The notes: generated by a model from the sequence alone, not told the origin. A stretch of DNA of 64,000 bases from Acidimicrobiia bacterium (GCA_028284765.1 JANQRA010000016.1:1-64000), one strand, 5' to 3'; shown: positions 16,847 to 26,665, numbered from the stretch's first letter. Numbers and translations are program-made.

Positions 16847-17676
16847 CTACACCACAGTCTCCAACACCCGACCTCGGGGGCGTTCCTGAGACCATGCTCT
16901 GGACGCTTCACAACCGAGCCAACGAAGTAATGCGTCCGGACAGCATGCTCGACGACCCAGACTGCCTGCGAATCTACGAGAGCATCGACTACGACTATCA
17001 GCGGAGTTTCGGTAAGCCCGATAGCTCACACCCGGATCGCTCGCTCCGCTTCGATGAAAGAGTAGAGAGATGGATGGTCGAGCATCCCGATGGTGCGGTC
17101 CTCGAGCTCGGTGCCGGACTCGAAACCCAGTTCCAGCGGGTCGACAACGGCGTCGTGCGGTGGTATTGCATCGACGTTCCCCAAGCGCTCGATGTCCGTG
17201 AGCGGTTCTTGCCGCGGTCACCGCGTTGCGAATATGTGGCCGCCAGCGCATTCGACGTTGAATGGATGGAACAGATTGAGCCGAGCATTCGTGAGGTGTT
17301 CGTCTCGGCGCAAGGCCTATTCATGTACTTCATCGAGCCGGAGGTTGAAGGGTTGGTGGCTGCAATATGCGATCGGTTCGAGCATGTCACGCTGATGTTT
17401 GACGCCATCCCACCTTGGTTCTCGGAGAGAACCCTGTCGGGCTTCGCGAAGACCGAGCACTACACCGCACCTCCTATGCCGTGGGGCATCAAGCGAAGCA
17501 AAATCGAACAGACCCTTCGGCTGTGGAGCCCACATATCCGGTCGGTGGAGACCCAGTCTTATGGAGCACTTCGAGGACCCTTACGCTGGGCACTACCTGT
17601 CTTCTCCGCCATCCCCGTGCTCAGAGACGTCCCACCTTGTATCGCTGTGGTGGAGAGCCACAGCCGCTCTGCATAA
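16843..17676 (+). CDS. Tcmp/Ppm1-type (COG3315) O-methyltransferase
   Basis: 277 aa from GTG 16843, in a GTGA overlap with the preceding gene. The segment VLELGAGLETQFQRVDN then VVRWYCIDVPQAL and DVRERFLP is the hallmark of the leucine-carboxyl-methyltransferase / TcmP family, which methylates carboxyl or hydroxyl groups, often in secondary metabolism. Tight coupling to the reductase/methyltransferase fusion suggests successive steps on one molecule. Substrate unknown. Confidence 0.8.
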   Translation: MTTPQSPTPDLGGVPETMLWTLHNRANEVMRPDSMLDDPDCLRIYESIDYDYQRSFGKPDSSHPDRSLRFDERVERWMVEHPDGAVLELGAGLETQFQRVDNGVVRWYCIDVPQALDVRERFLPRSPRCEYVAASAFDVEWMEQIEPSIREVFVSAQGLFMYFIEPEVEGLVAAICDRFEHVTLMFDAIPPWFSERTLSGFAKTEHYTAPPMPWGIKRSKIEQTLRLWSPHIRSVETQSYGALRGPLRWALPVFSAIPVLRDVPPCIAVVESHSRSA

Positions 17677-17699
17677 GCTCGGGCGCTGGTGCGATCTTC

Positions 17700-18950
17700 T
17701 CAATCAGACGTTTCGGGCAGCCTATCTGCATCGGGCTGACCGGAAGCCGTCGAGACTGAAAACCCCTTGGAAAGAGCTCCCACGAACGCCAGAACAACCA
17801 GACCCAGCGCGGTCAGAGCGGGCAACAGTTCACCTTGTTGATACAGGAATCCGCCCACTGTGGGACCGATCACGAAGCCGACCACCTGGGCCGCCACCGT
17901 GAAGCCACCGAGGGCACCTTGATCTCGTGCTCCGACACTGAGGCTGGCACCGGTAATCGCTCCTGAGAACGCAAGGCCGTTGCCCGAACCCATAACCAGG
18001 CCACTGAGAACGAACAATGGAATGTTGGGGGCAACGAGGAGCAGGACGATCCCAACACCCAGGATGGGAAGCCCGGTTCTCACCAGCGTCGAAGCCTTCG
18101 GATTGCGACGTTGCACGATGAGCACCTGAACCGCCACCAGGCCAATCCCAACTCCGGTGAGCACTGCCCCGGTCACGGATGAGGCGGTCTGGTCATCCAG
18201 ACCAAGCCTGTCTTGAACGAGGAATCCGAGGGTGGTCGCAAGTAGTGCGACCCCGGTGAAGAGCACTACGACCAGCACCAGCATCGGTCGGGGTCGTGGA
18301 TCACGCCAGGCCAGAGGAACCTCGTCTTCGTCCGGCTGCTCCGATTGATATCGGGCAGGCTCGGGAAGTCGAAGCCTGACCAGCGCCGCTACGCCAACGG
18401 CAAGCGCAGCCGCCGTCCATAGGGGGACCGTGAGACCGAAGACTGCTAAGGCACCACCGACGGCTGGCCCGACAATAGCGCCGAGTCCACTGGCGATACC
18501 CACCAAGGCAAGAGCCCCGGCTCTCTCCTCCTCGGTGCTCGTGTCAGCAAGGTAGGCCTGGGAGGTGGATGGGACGGCACCTGCCAAAGCACCGCCGAGG
18601 GGTCTAGACACCAAGAGAACGGCAAACAGAGCACCGCCGGTCAAGGTCCCCGCAAAACCGAGTTCCATCCCCAGGGCGAACGCGGCCGATGCGATGCCGT
18701 AGCCAATCAACCCGACTGCGATGACTCGAACCCGGCCCACGACTTCGCTCCGCCGGCCCCACCAGGGGGCAAGAAGACCAGATGCCAAGGCTGAGGAAGT
18801 CACCAACAGGCCACCCTGAAACTCGCTCAGGTCGAGACCCCGCACGATCCCGGGGAGGATCGAGAGATAGATCGAAGACGCTACCGAAGCATTGAGCAGC
18901 GCAATGAGAAGGATGAGCCGGTGGGAGCGCCTCCTCTCGGCGTCTGTCAC
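17700..18950 (-). CDS. MFS efflux transporter, candidate metallophore exporter
   Basis: 416 aa, GTG at 18950. About 12 hydrophobic helices, with the MFS loop 2-3 signature APWWGRRSEVVGR and drug-efflux-like helices (GLGAIVGPAVGG). It converges on the methyltransferase genes and has its own Fur/Zur-type box upstream. In metallophore systems MFS proteins (for example CntE for staphylopine, EntS for enterobactin) export the chelator; that role is inferred from context only. Confidence 0.78.
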   Translation of the reverse strand: MTDAERRRSHRLILLIALLNASVASSIYLSILPGIVRGLDLSEFQGGLLVTSSALASGLLAPWWGRRSEVVGRVRVIAVGLIGYGIASAAFALGMELGFAGTLTGGALFAVLLVSRPLGGALAGAVPSTSQAYLADTSTEEERAGALALVGIASGLGAIVGPAVGGALAVFGLTVPLWTAAALAVGVAALVRLRLPEPARYQSEQPDEDEVPLAWRDPRPRPMLVLVVVLFTGVALLATTLGFLVQDRLGLDDQTASSVTGAVLTGVGIGLVAVQVLIVQRRNPKASTLVRTGLPILGVGIVLLLVAPNIPLFVLSGLVMGSGNGLAFSGAITGASLSVGARDQGALGGFTVAAQVVGFVIGPTVGGFLYQQGELLPALTALGLVVLAFVGALSKGFSVSTASGQPDADRLPETSD

Positions 18951-18986
18951 AGCTGTCGGAGATTCAACATGCCAGGACGACTGTAA

Positions 18987-19001
18987 TGAGAATCATTCCG
19001 C
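18987..19001 (-). promoter_or_regulatory. Fur/Zur-family box E
   Basis: TGAGAATCATTCCGC, within AATGAGAATCATT, a close match to a Fur-family core. It lies 36 nt upstream of the MFS gene start. The right half degenerates after ATTC. Confidence 0.55.
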
Positions 19002-19104
19002 AGTTGAACAGGCAGCTTCCGGTCAGCCGAAGGGGCCGGACTGCCGCCCGACCCCCTGGTTCACGATCGCATCGGCGATATATGGCCGCCGCAGCGACCG
19101 AGTC

Positions 19105-20529
19105 TTAGATGTCGTAGTAGAGGTGGAACTCGTATGGGTGAGGACGGAGCCGCACCGGGTCGACTTCATGATCCCGCTTGTATGCAATCCAGGCGTCGAT
19201 CAGACCCTGGGTGAACACTCCACCTTGCAATAGGAACTCGTGATCCGCTCCCAAGGCGTCCAGTGCCTCGTCGAGACTTCCCGGAACCGACGGAAGACCT
19301 TCGAGTTCTGCCGGCGGCAGGTCGTAGATATCCTTGTCGACCGGGTCGTGGGGCTCGATGCGGTTCTGGATTCCATCCAGTCCGGCCATCAGCATCGCCG
19401 CAAACGACAGGTACGGGTTGGCTGCCGGGTCCGGACAGCGGAACTCGAGCCGCTTGGCGGCCGGGCTCTGGCTGTACTGAGGGATCCTCACTGCAGCTGA
19501 TCGGTTCCTGCTCGAATACACCAGGTTGACCGGGGCCTCGAAGCCCGGAACCAGTCGGTGATACGAGTTGGTGGTCGGCGCTGCGAACGCAAGCACCGCC
19601 GGGGCGTGCTTCAACAACCCACCGATGTACCAGCGAGAGATGTCGGAGAGGCCGGCGTAGCCGCCCTCGTCGTACATCAGCGTGTCACCGTCTTTCCACA
19701 GCGACTGGTGGGTGTGCATCCCCGACCCGTTGTCCTCGAAGATCGGCTTTGGCATGAAGGTCACCGACTTGCCCATCTCCCAGGCAGTGTTCTTGACGAT
19801 GTACTTGTAGAGCGTGATCTTGTCAGCCGTACGCAGCAGCGTGTCGAACTTGATATCGATCTCGGCCTGACCGGCGGTTCCAACCTCGTGGTGCTGGACC
19901 TCGATCTCGATGCCCGCTGCTTCGAGATTGTGAACCATCTCGGAGCGGAGATCCTGGTAATGGTCGGTGGGTGGGACAGGGAAGTAACCCTCCTTGTAGC
20001 GAGGCTTGTATCCGAGGTTTCCACCCTCCTCGAACTCACCGGAGTTCCATGCACCCTCGATCGAGTCGAGGAAGTAGAACCCGGAGTTCTGATCCTGACC
20101 GAACCTGACGTCGTCGAAGATGTAGAACTCGGCCTCGGGACCCCAGTACGAGGTGTCAGCAATGCCGGTCGAGACGAGATACTCCTCGGCCTTCTTGGCG
20201 ATGTACCGGGGGTCCTTCTCATAGGGCGTTCCATTGATCGGGTCGTTGACGAAGCAATACAGAATCAACGTCTTCCTCGATCTGAACACATCGTCCACAG
20301 CGGTGGCAGGGTCCGGGATCAGGATCATGTCGGACTCCTGGATGTCCTGGAATCCACGGATGGATGACCCATCGAAACCAAAGCCTTCGTCAAACGAATC
20401 AGTCGTCAACTGATGGGATGGAACTGTGAAGTGTTGGACCTGCCCTGGCAGGTCGCAGAATCGAAGGTCGACGAACTCATACCCCTCGGTCTCAATGAGG
20501 GACAAGACGTCGGCAGCCGTCTCGGTCAC
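19105..20529 (-). CDS. glnA: Glutamine synthetase type I
   Basis: 474 aa from GTG 20529 with AAAGGAG 6 nt before it; a much longer upstream frame is not real. The protein has [10 protein letters not shown] near the N-terminus, the [12 protein letters not shown] motif, and DIYDLPP containing the tyrosine adenylylated by GlnE in GSI-beta enzymes. It makes glutamine from glutamate, ammonia and ATP in the cytosol. Divergent from the CorA-like gene over a 138-nt region in which no clear GlnR-type site was recognised. Confidence 0.96.
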   Translation of the reverse strand: MTETAADVLSLIETEGYEFVDLRFCDLPGQVQHFTVPSHQLTTDSFDEGFGFDGSSIRGFQDIQESDMILIPDPATAVDDVFRSRKTLILYCFVNDPINGTPYEKDPRYIAKKAEEYLVSTGIADTSYWGPEAEFYIFDDVRFGQDQNSGFYFLDSIEGAWNSGEFEEGGNLGYKPRYKEGYFPVPPTDHYQDLRSEMVHNLEAAGIEIEVQHHEVGTAGQAEIDIKFDTLLRTADKITLYKYIVKNTAWEMGKSVTFMPKPIFEDNGSGMHTHQSLWKDGDTLMYDEGGYAGLSDISRWYIGGLLKHAPAVLAFAAPTTNSYHRLVPGFEAPVNLVYSSRNRSAAVRIPQYSQSPAAKRLEFRCPDPAANPYLSFAAMLMAGLDGIQNRIEPHDPVDKDIYDLPPAELEGLPSVPGSLDEALDALGADHEFLLQGGVFTQGLIDAWIAYKRDHEVDPVRLRPHPYEFHLYYDI

Positions 20530-20667
20530 GATGACTCCTTTCGCTTGCGTCGTGAACCGGGGCATTTGTATCGGGTGCGGTTTGCCTGGCGGTTGCTGAA
20601 GTGTGAACGCTCTGTTTCGGGGATTACCGGGTTGGCGACCACACCAGCCCCATAATCCAAACCGAAG

Positions 20668-21741
20668 ATGATCGACGTGTTCCACTGGGATCGGGACGGA
20701 AACGTGACCCGTTCTGACGACTACACGTCTACGCCCGAATCGGGGTGGGTGTGGGTAGACCTGGTCGACGAGAGCATGGAGTCCATCCAGGAGGTTGGTA
20801 CCGCCTTCTCGTTGGACGCGCTCTCGATCGAGGAGACGATGAGCGAAAACAACCTTCCGCTCATCGAGGAGCAAGCGGGGTATGTGTTCCTGGTGCTCCA
20901 CGGGTTGGCGTTCGGATCCGGCGAGAGACTGACGACACCAGAGATCGACATCTTCCTTGGGACGAACTTCCTCATAACCATCAGAGACGCCACGACTTTG
21001 TCCGTAGACACCATCAAACAGAAGATCGCGGATGGTGAGGAAACCAGGGCAGCATCACCATCCGAGCTCCTCGCGTCGATGGCTCTCAGTGCCTCTCGTC
21101 GAACGGCTCCCCTGATAGTCGAGCTACAGCGACAAGCTGACAAGTTGGAGGAGCTGGCCCTTCAGGCGGACCCGAACACAATCGTGCAATCCCATGCCCT
21201 TCGCCGCGATGTCATCCTTCTCAGACGAGCCCTATCTCCGCAGTACGAGGTGTACCGGGAGTTGTCCGACGCCCAACACCCCACTCTCACGGCCGACGCC
21301 CGACGTCGTTTCAACCGAGTGGCAGACGCTCACATGAGGGCCCTGGAGTCACTCGAGGCGGGCCGTGCTCTCTTGCTGTCTGTGCTCGAGATCTACCGGG
21401 GCGCCGTCGCCGACCAAACCAACGAGATCATGCGCGTCCTCACCGTGTTCTCGGCCATCCTTCTCCCTCTGACCCTGGTCGCCGGCCTGTGGGGCATGAA
21501 CTTCCTCATGATTCCCGGATCCGAAGTCGAGAACGGGTTCTGGTGGCTGGCTGGTGTCATGGCCGCAACTGCTTTGGGGCTGTGGCTGTATTTCGCCAGG
21601 AGAGGGTTCATCGGTGCTCCACGACTCCGCGACATCCCCAAGGCGGTGGGACTCGGACTGTTCACTCTCGGCACCGCGCCGATCCGCGTGGTAGCTGGGG
21701 GCCTCAAGCAGCTCGGGCGCACAGGCGACTCAGACTCCTGA
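20668..21741 (+). CDS. CorA-family divalent-cation channel
   Basis: 357 aa. A large cytosolic N-terminal domain is followed by two C-terminal membrane helices; the GMN signature is at residues 276-278 ([10 protein letters not shown]) at the end of the first helix. CorA pentamers conduct Mg2+, Co2+ or, in the ZntB branch, Zn2+. The basic tail after the second helix is longer than usual. Mg2+ is the default guess. Confidence 0.9.
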   Translation: MIDVFHWDRDGNVTRSDDYTSTPESGWVWVDLVDESMESIQEVGTAFSLDALSIEETMSENNLPLIEEQAGYVFLVLHGLAFGSGERLTTPEIDIFLGTNFLITIRDATTLSVDTIKQKIADGEETRAASPSELLASMALSASRRTAPLIVELQRQADKLEELALQADPNTIVQSHALRRDVILLRRALSPQYEVYRELSDAQHPTLTADARRRFNRVADAHMRALESLEAGRALLLSVLEIYRGAVADQTNEIMRVLTVFSAILLPLTLVAGLWGMNFLMIPGSEVENGFWWLAGVMAATALGLWLYFARRGFIGAPRLRDIPKAVGLGLFTLGTAPIRVVAGGLKQLGRTGDSDS

Positions 21742-21742
21742 C

Positions 21743-21748
21743 TACCGT
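21743..21748 (+). promoter_or_regulatory. -10 element before purA (leaderless)
   Basis: TACCGT ends 8 nt before the GTG start of purA and begins just after the CorA-like stop. No Shine-Dalgarno sequence is present, matching a leaderless transcript. Confidence 0.4.
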
Positions 21749-21756
21749 CGAATCCC

Positions 21757-23031
21757 GTGCCAGCCACCATCGTTCTCGGAGCCCAGTGGGGTGACGAAGG
21801 CAAAGGAAGAGTGGTCGACTTCTTCTCCGAGTCGGCGGACTATGTCGTTCGATTTCAAGGTGGCAACAACGCCGGACACACCATCGTCGTCGGCGACCAG
21901 AAGCTCGCTCTTTCGCTGATCCCGTCGGGGATTCTCTATCCGGACTGCACGCCCGTCATAGCCTCGGGGACGGTGGTCGACCCTTCGGTTCTATTGGCAG
22001 AGATGGACATGGCCGCCGAGAAGGGCCTCGATCCATCCCGGGTCAAGCTGTCTTCAAATGCCCATCTGATCATGCCGTATCACCGGAAACTGGATGCAGC
22101 GATAGAGCGGTACTTGGGCAAGAACCAAATCGGGACCACAAAGAAGGGAATCGGACCGGCCTATACCGACAAGTTCTCCCGATTCGGCATACGAGTACAG
22201 GATCTGTTCGATCCCAAGATCTTCCGGGAAAAGGTGGAAGCGGCCCTCGTCGACAAGAACAAGATCCTCCCTCGGGTCTACAACACACTCCCAATGGAAG
22301 CCGACGAGATCGTCGATGAATACCTCGGCTTCGCCGAGCGGCTGGAACCACACGTGGCGGACACGTCGCTATTGCTGCATCGAGCGATCGAGGCGAACGA
22401 GGCAGTTCTGTTCGAAGGCGCCCAAGGCACGCTTCTGGACATCGACCACGGTACGTATCCGTTTGTCACCTCTTCCAACCCAACTGCCGGTGGTGCTGTT
22501 ATTGGATCGGGAGTTGGCCCGAAGGCAATCGATGAGGTCGTCGGGGTCGCCAAGGCCTACATCTCGAGAGTCGGAACCGGGCCTTTCCCGACAGAACTCC
22601 ACGATGAGATCGGTGACACGATGATCGAACTGGGTGGTGAATACGGAACTGTCACCGGCCGACGTCGCCGATGTGGCTGGCTCGACCTCGTCGCCCTTCG
22701 CTATGCCGTGCGTGTCAACAGCCTCACGAACGTCTTCCTCACGAAGATGGACATTCTCTCCGCCTTCGACACGATCAAAGTGGCGGTCGGATACAAGGCG
22801 CCAGAGGGCGACTTCGACGAATTCCCCGACCAGCAGTCAGTGCTCTATCACTGCGAACCGGTCTACGAGGAGTTGCCGGGATGGGGAGTCGACATCACCG
22901 GAGTCCGGGACTTCGGAGATCTCCCTGTCGAAGCTCAGGGTTACGTCCAATACATCGAAGATGAAATCGGTGTCCCCATAGGTTGGGTATCGGTCGGTCC
23001 AGAACGAAGTCAGTTGGTGAGCCGAGCGTGA
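21757..23031 (+). CDS. purA: Adenylosuccinate synthetase
   Basis: 424 aa, GTG start. The N-terminal GAQWGDEGKGRVVDFF loop, QGGNNAGHT and GPAYTDKFSR blocks are diagnostic. It condenses IMP and aspartate with GTP to adenylosuccinate, the first step from IMP to AMP. Its stop overlaps the purD start (GTGA), so the two are translationally coupled. Confidence 0.97.
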   Translation: MPATIVLGAQWGDEGKGRVVDFFSESADYVVRFQGGNNAGHTIVVGDQKLALSLIPSGILYPDCTPVIASGTVVDPSVLLAEMDMAAEKGLDPSRVKLSSNAHLIMPYHRKLDAAIERYLGKNQIGTTKKGIGPAYTDKFSRFGIRVQDLFDPKIFREKVEAALVDKNKILPRVYNTLPMEADEIVDEYLGFAERLEPHVADTSLLLHRAIEANEAVLFEGAQGTLLDIDHGTYPFVTSSNPTAGGAVIGSGVGPKAIDEVVGVAKAYISRVGTGPFPTELHDEIGDTMIELGGEYGTVTGRRRRCGWLDLVALRYAVRVNSLTNVFLTKMDILSAFDTIKVAVGYKAPEGDFDEFPDQQSVLYHCEPVYEELPGWGVDITGVRDFGDLPVEAQGYVQYIEDEIGVPIGWVSVGPERSQLVSRA

Positions 23032-24239
23032 AGGTGCTGCTCCTCGGTAGCGGGGGACGCGAACACGCAATGGGCTGGAAGCTCGCTCAATCCTCTCGGG
23101 TGAAGGAGCTGATCTCACTTCCCGGCAACCCTGGTCTTGCGACGCTTGGACCTGTCATCGAAGGCATCGCTGTGGACGACGTCGGTGCGATCTCAGCGAT
23201 GGCGAAGATCCACGGCGTCGACCTCGTGGTTGTCGGGCCCGAGGCGCCGCTAGCCGCCGGAGTGGCGGATGCCCTGCGGAGGACTGGTGTACCTGTCTTC
23301 GGGCCGACCAGGAGTGCAGCTCGACTCGAATCGTCAAAGGCCTTTGCCAAGGATGTAATGAAGCGAGCGGGCGTCGCAACGGGCGGATCATCCACCTTCG
23401 AAGATCCAGCCGACGCCATCTCACACGTCGAATCCACCGACGGCCCGTATGTGGTCAAGGCTGACGGCTTGGCAGGAGGGAAAGGTGTCCTGGTCACCGA
23501 GTCAAGGGCAGACGCATCAGCCTGGGCTCAGGAATGGACCGAGCATGGCCCTGTGGTCGTCGAGGAGTATCTGGCCGGCCCGGAGGTGAGCGTCTTCGCG
23601 GTCTGCACTGACAGCGGAGCCGTGGCACTCGAGCCTGCCCGTGACTACAAGCGGCTACTCGAAGGGGACGAAGGGCCGAACACCGGAGGGATGGGCTCGT
23701 TCTCCCCTGTTGACGATCTGCCCCCGAGTCTGGTTGAAGACACGATGCGTGATGTGGTCCAGCCGACCCTCGCTCAGATGGACCTTGACAGGAACCCCTT
23801 CAGCGGCTTCCTCTACGTCGGGCTGGTCCTCACCTCCCAGGGTCCGAAGGTCCTCGAATTCAATGTCAGACTCGGCGACCCGGAGACCCAGGCCGTCCTG
23901 CCACGGATGGAGTCGGATCTAGTCGATGTGCTCGAAGGAGCCGAACCCGTGTGGAACGACCTGGCGACAGTCAACGTCGTCTTGGCTGCAAAGGGGTATC
24001 CGACTTCTCCCGAGAAAGGAGCGGCGATCAAAGGGCTGGGAACTGACTTCGGCGAATCGGTTCACGTCTTCCACGCCGGAACTGTCTCCGAGAACGGCAA
24101 GTATTTGGTCAACGGTGGTCGCGTCCTCAACGTGGTCGGGACGGGGCCCGACATTCGCTCAGCACGTCACCGGGCCTTTGCGGCCGTGGAATCAATCAGC
24201 TGGCCAGGGATGGCCTACCGGACCGATATCGCCAGCTGA
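23028..24239 (+). CDS. purD: Phosphoribosylamine-glycine ligase (GARS)
   Basis: 403 aa from GTG 23028 overlapping purA by 4 nt. It begins KVLLLGSGGREHAMGWKL, carries the ATP-grasp region (VVKADGLAGGKGVLV) and LEFNVRLGDPETQ. Catalyses step 2 of de novo purine synthesis, making glycinamide ribonucleotide. Stand-alone, not fused to PurM/PurN. Confidence 0.96.
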   Translation: MKVLLLGSGGREHAMGWKLAQSSRVKELISLPGNPGLATLGPVIEGIAVDDVGAISAMAKIHGVDLVVVGPEAPLAAGVADALRRTGVPVFGPTRSAARLESSKAFAKDVMKRAGVATGGSSTFEDPADAISHVESTDGPYVVKADGLAGGKGVLVTESRADASAWAQEWTEHGPVVVEEYLAGPEVSVFAVCTDSGAVALEPARDYKRLLEGDEGPNTGGMGSFSPVDDLPPSLVEDTMRDVVQPTLAQMDLDRNPFSGFLYVGLVLTSQGPKVLEFNVRLGDPETQAVLPRMESDLVDVLEGAEPVWNDLATVNVVLAAKGYPTSPEKGAAIKGLGTDFGESVHVFHAGTVSENGKYLVNGGRVLNVVGTGPDIRSARHRAFAAVESISWPGMAYRTDIAS

Positions 24240-24295
24240 GCCGTCTTTGCACTCGTCAGCCCCGTCTTGGTTATGCCCTGGTGGTGGGCACCCGA

Positions 24296-24301
24296 TAGCA
24301 T
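24296..24301 (+). promoter_or_regulatory. -10 element before the acyl-CoA dehydrogenase gene
   Basis: TAGCAT ends 9 nt before ATG 24311, with a TTGGTT-like element about 20 nt further upstream. Consistent with a leaderless promoter. Confidence 0.4.
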
Positions 24302-24310
24302 CTGCCTCTC

Positions 24311-25495
24311 ATGAGTGAGATCTCGTTCGAACGTCCCGACCCTCTCGATTTTCTCGACATCGATTCACTGCTCTCCGAGGAGGAGATCCTCCTCAAGGAG
24401 ACCGTCAAGTCTTACGTCGATAAAGAGCTGAAACCCAACCTGGGTGATTGGTGGGACAAAGGAACCATCCCCCACGCCGAACTGGCAAAGGCCTTCGGTG
24501 ACATGGGGATGCTCGGCATGCACCTCGAGGGCTACGGCTGTGCAGGAACCTCCGCTACTGCGTATGGCCTGGCCTGTCTAGAGCTAGAGGCAGGTGACTC
24601 CGGCATTCGCTCTTTCGTCTCCGTTCAGGGATCGCTGGCGATGTTCCCGATTTGGAAGTTCGGTTCTGAGGAGCAGAAGAACGAGTGGCTTCCACGAATG
24701 GCAACCGGCGAAGTGATCGGATGCTTCGGGCTCACCGAAGCAGATTCGGGTTCAGACCCAGCTTCGATGCGCACCACCGCCAAGAGAGATGGCGGTGACT
24801 GGGTTCTCAACGGTTCCAAGATGTGGATCACCAACGGCTCCATCGCCGATATCGCAGTGGTGTGGGCGCAAACCGACGAAGGAATCCGGGGGTTCATCGT
24901 TCCCACCGACACCGAAGGGTTCTCCGCTCCTGAAATCAAGAAAAAGGCATCGCTGCGGGCGTCGGTGACATCGGAGCTGTTGTTCAACAATGTCCGCATC
25001 CCTGACGAGTTCGTCCTCCCTGGCGTTGCGTCGATGCGAGGGCCCCTCTCCTGCCTGAACGAGGCTCGCTTCGGGATCGCCTTCGGAGCGATAGGCGCAG
25101 CGAGAGACTGCTTCGAGACCGCTCTCTCTTATTCCAAAGAACGGGAGCAGTTCGACACTCCCATCGGCTCCTTCCAACTGACCCAGCGGAAGCTGGTGGA
25201 AATGATGGTGACTGTGCAACGAGGAACTCTCGTCGCGCTCCATCTCGGTAGACGCAAAGATGCCGGCACTCTGTCCCCTGAGCAGATCTCGTTCGGCAAG
25301 TTCGACAACGTCCGCAACGCACTAGAGGTCGCCAGGACCGCACGCTCGATACTCGGGGCCAACGGCATTACGTTGGAGTATCCGGTGTTCCGGCATATGT
25401 CGAATCTGGAGACAGTCTTCACCTACGAGGGCACCAACGAGATCCACACCCTTGTGATGGGTCAGGCCTTGACCGGCCTAAACGCGTTTACGTAA
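24311..25495 (+). CDS. gcdH: Acyl-CoA dehydrogenase, glutaryl-CoA dehydrogenase type
   Basis: 394 aa. The blocks CFGLTEADSGSDPASM, WITNGSIADI, the LNEARFGIAFGAIGAA segment and YEGTNEIHTL (catalytic Glu of the Y/F-EGTN motif) place it in the ACAD family. The SFVSVQGSLAMFPIWKFGSEEQK stretch is typical of glutaryl-CoA dehydrogenases (lysine and tryptophan degradation to crotonyl-CoA). Its 3' end overlaps the convergent YcaQ-like gene by 18 nt. Substrate specificity is moderately sure. Confidence 0.85.
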   Translation: MSEISFERPDPLDFLDIDSLLSEEEILLKETVKSYVDKELKPNLGDWWDKGTIPHAELAKAFGDMGMLGMHLEGYGCAGTSATAYGLACLELEAGDSGIRSFVSVQGSLAMFPIWKFGSEEQKNEWLPRMATGEVIGCFGLTEADSGSDPASMRTTAKRDGGDWVLNGSKMWITNGSIADIAVVWAQTDEGIRGFIVPTDTEGFSAPEIKKKASLRASVTSELLFNNVRIPDEFVLPGVASMRGPLSCLNEARFGIAFGAIGAARDCFETALSYSKEREQFDTPIGSFQLTQRKLVEMMVTVQRGTLVALHLGRRKDAGTLSPEQISFGKFDNVRNALEVARTARSILGANGITLEYPVFRHMSNLETVFTYEGTNEIHTLVMGQALTGLNAFT

Positions 25496-26665
25496 CTCGG
25501 CACTGAGATCGCCGTTGTTGTCCACGGCAACCTCATCCATTTCCAACCAGTTCGCAATCGTCCGGACCTCCTCTGCGAGAGCAGCTCCCACGTGCGCCCT
25601 GTCGACGCCCGGTTCTGCAAAAGCGCCTTTGACCCGGAGGGTGGACATCTGACGGTCTGACTTCAGGTCCACGCGAGCGACTAGCTCACCGTCCAGCAGG
25701 AACGGCAAGACGTAGTAGCCATAAACCCGCTTTGCCTCTGGGACATAGATCTCGATGCGGTAGTGGAAGTCCCAGATCCTCTCGATGCGAGGTCGGCACC
25801 AAACGAGATTGTCGAATGGCGAGAGCAACGCTGTGCCACGCTTCTTCCGAGGAAGCGCAGCGTCTGGATGGAGATACCCGGGCTTGTCCCAGCCTTCGAC
25901 TTCGACCTCAATGATCTGGCCCGTCTCTGCCAACTTGGCGACCAGGGGGCGGGTGGCTGGCATCCTGATTCGGTAGTAGTCGCCGATGTCCTCGGCTGTC
26001 GCTACACCCATGGCCTTCACCGCCTCGAGCAGCAGTTCGGACTGGGCGACGTCCTTCTCGGGAGTAGGCGCTTCGAGAGCGGACCTCGGAAGCACTCGTT
26101 CAGGGATGTCGTAGAGCCGCACGAAGTTCCTCGGTCGTTCGGCGGTGGTGACACGGCCCTGCATGAAGAGAACCTCGAGCGCGAGCTTGCCGGTGTTCCA
26201 ATTCCACATCGACCTCCCAGGGCGCTTACCGGTGTCTTCAAGGTCGGCGGTCTGGATCGGCCCGCCTTCAACAACCTGGCTGTACACCTCTTCGATGTAG
26301 TCGGGCGCCTTTTCCTTCAATCGCTCCATTGCCTTCCAATGGACGTCACCTTCCATCTGCCAACGAAACAACCGATGGTGATCGACTGGGAGGAGCGAAG
26401 CCTCATGCCCCCAGTATTCGAACACCTCACCAGACCGCCAAAGCCAGTCGTCCAGGCGATCTCGGTTATACGGGCCGAGCCGACTGAAGAAGGGCATGAA
26501 GTGTGCCCGACTGAAGTAGTTCACCGAATCGATCTGGATCAGCCTGACCCTGTCGAGCACCTTTCGGAAGTGGCGTCGGTCGATGCGACCGGATGGGCGT
26601 CCGTCGTTGAAGCCCTGCGCTGCCAACGCAAAACGCTTCGCCTGGTCGTTCGTGATCCGCCGCAT
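25478..26665 (-). CDS. YcaQ-like winged-helix (HTH_42) protein
   Basis: 395 aa, ATG at 26665. The DRVRLIQIDSVNYFSRAHFMPFFSRLG start, the LYDIPERVLP segment and the SPFDNLVWCRPRIERIWDF core are typical of the winged-helix DNA-binding family whose E. coli member YcaQ unhooks DNA interstrand crosslinks. Actinobacterial AlkX/AlkZ relatives are also glycosylases. It is divergent from purB with overlapping -10 regions around 26675-26684. Confidence 0.85.
   Translation of the reverse strand: MRRITNDQAKRFALAAQGFNDGRPSGRIDRRHFRKVLDRVRLIQIDSVNYFSRAHFMPFFSRLGPYNRDRLDDWLWRSGEVFEYWGHEASLLPVDHHRLFRWQMEGDVHWKAMERLKEKAPDYIEEVYSQVVEGGPIQTADLEDTGKRPGRSMWNWNTGKLALEVLFMQGRVTTAERPRNFVRLYDIPERVLPRSALEAPTPEKDVAQSELLLEAVKAMGVATAEDIGDYYRIRMPATRPLVAKLAETGQIIEVEVEGWDKPGYLHPDAALPRKKRGTALLSPFDNLVWCRPRIERIWDFHYRIEIYVPEAKRVYGYYVLPFLLDGELVARVDLKSDRQMSTLRVKGAFAEPGVDRAHVGAALAEEVRTIANWLEMDEVAVDNNGDLSAELRKRV

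Noticed and set aside
20530-20901. N-terminal extension of glutamine synthetase
   Set aside because: It runs antisense into the CorA-like gene; GTG 20529 has a good Shine-Dalgarno and gives the normal 474-aa length.
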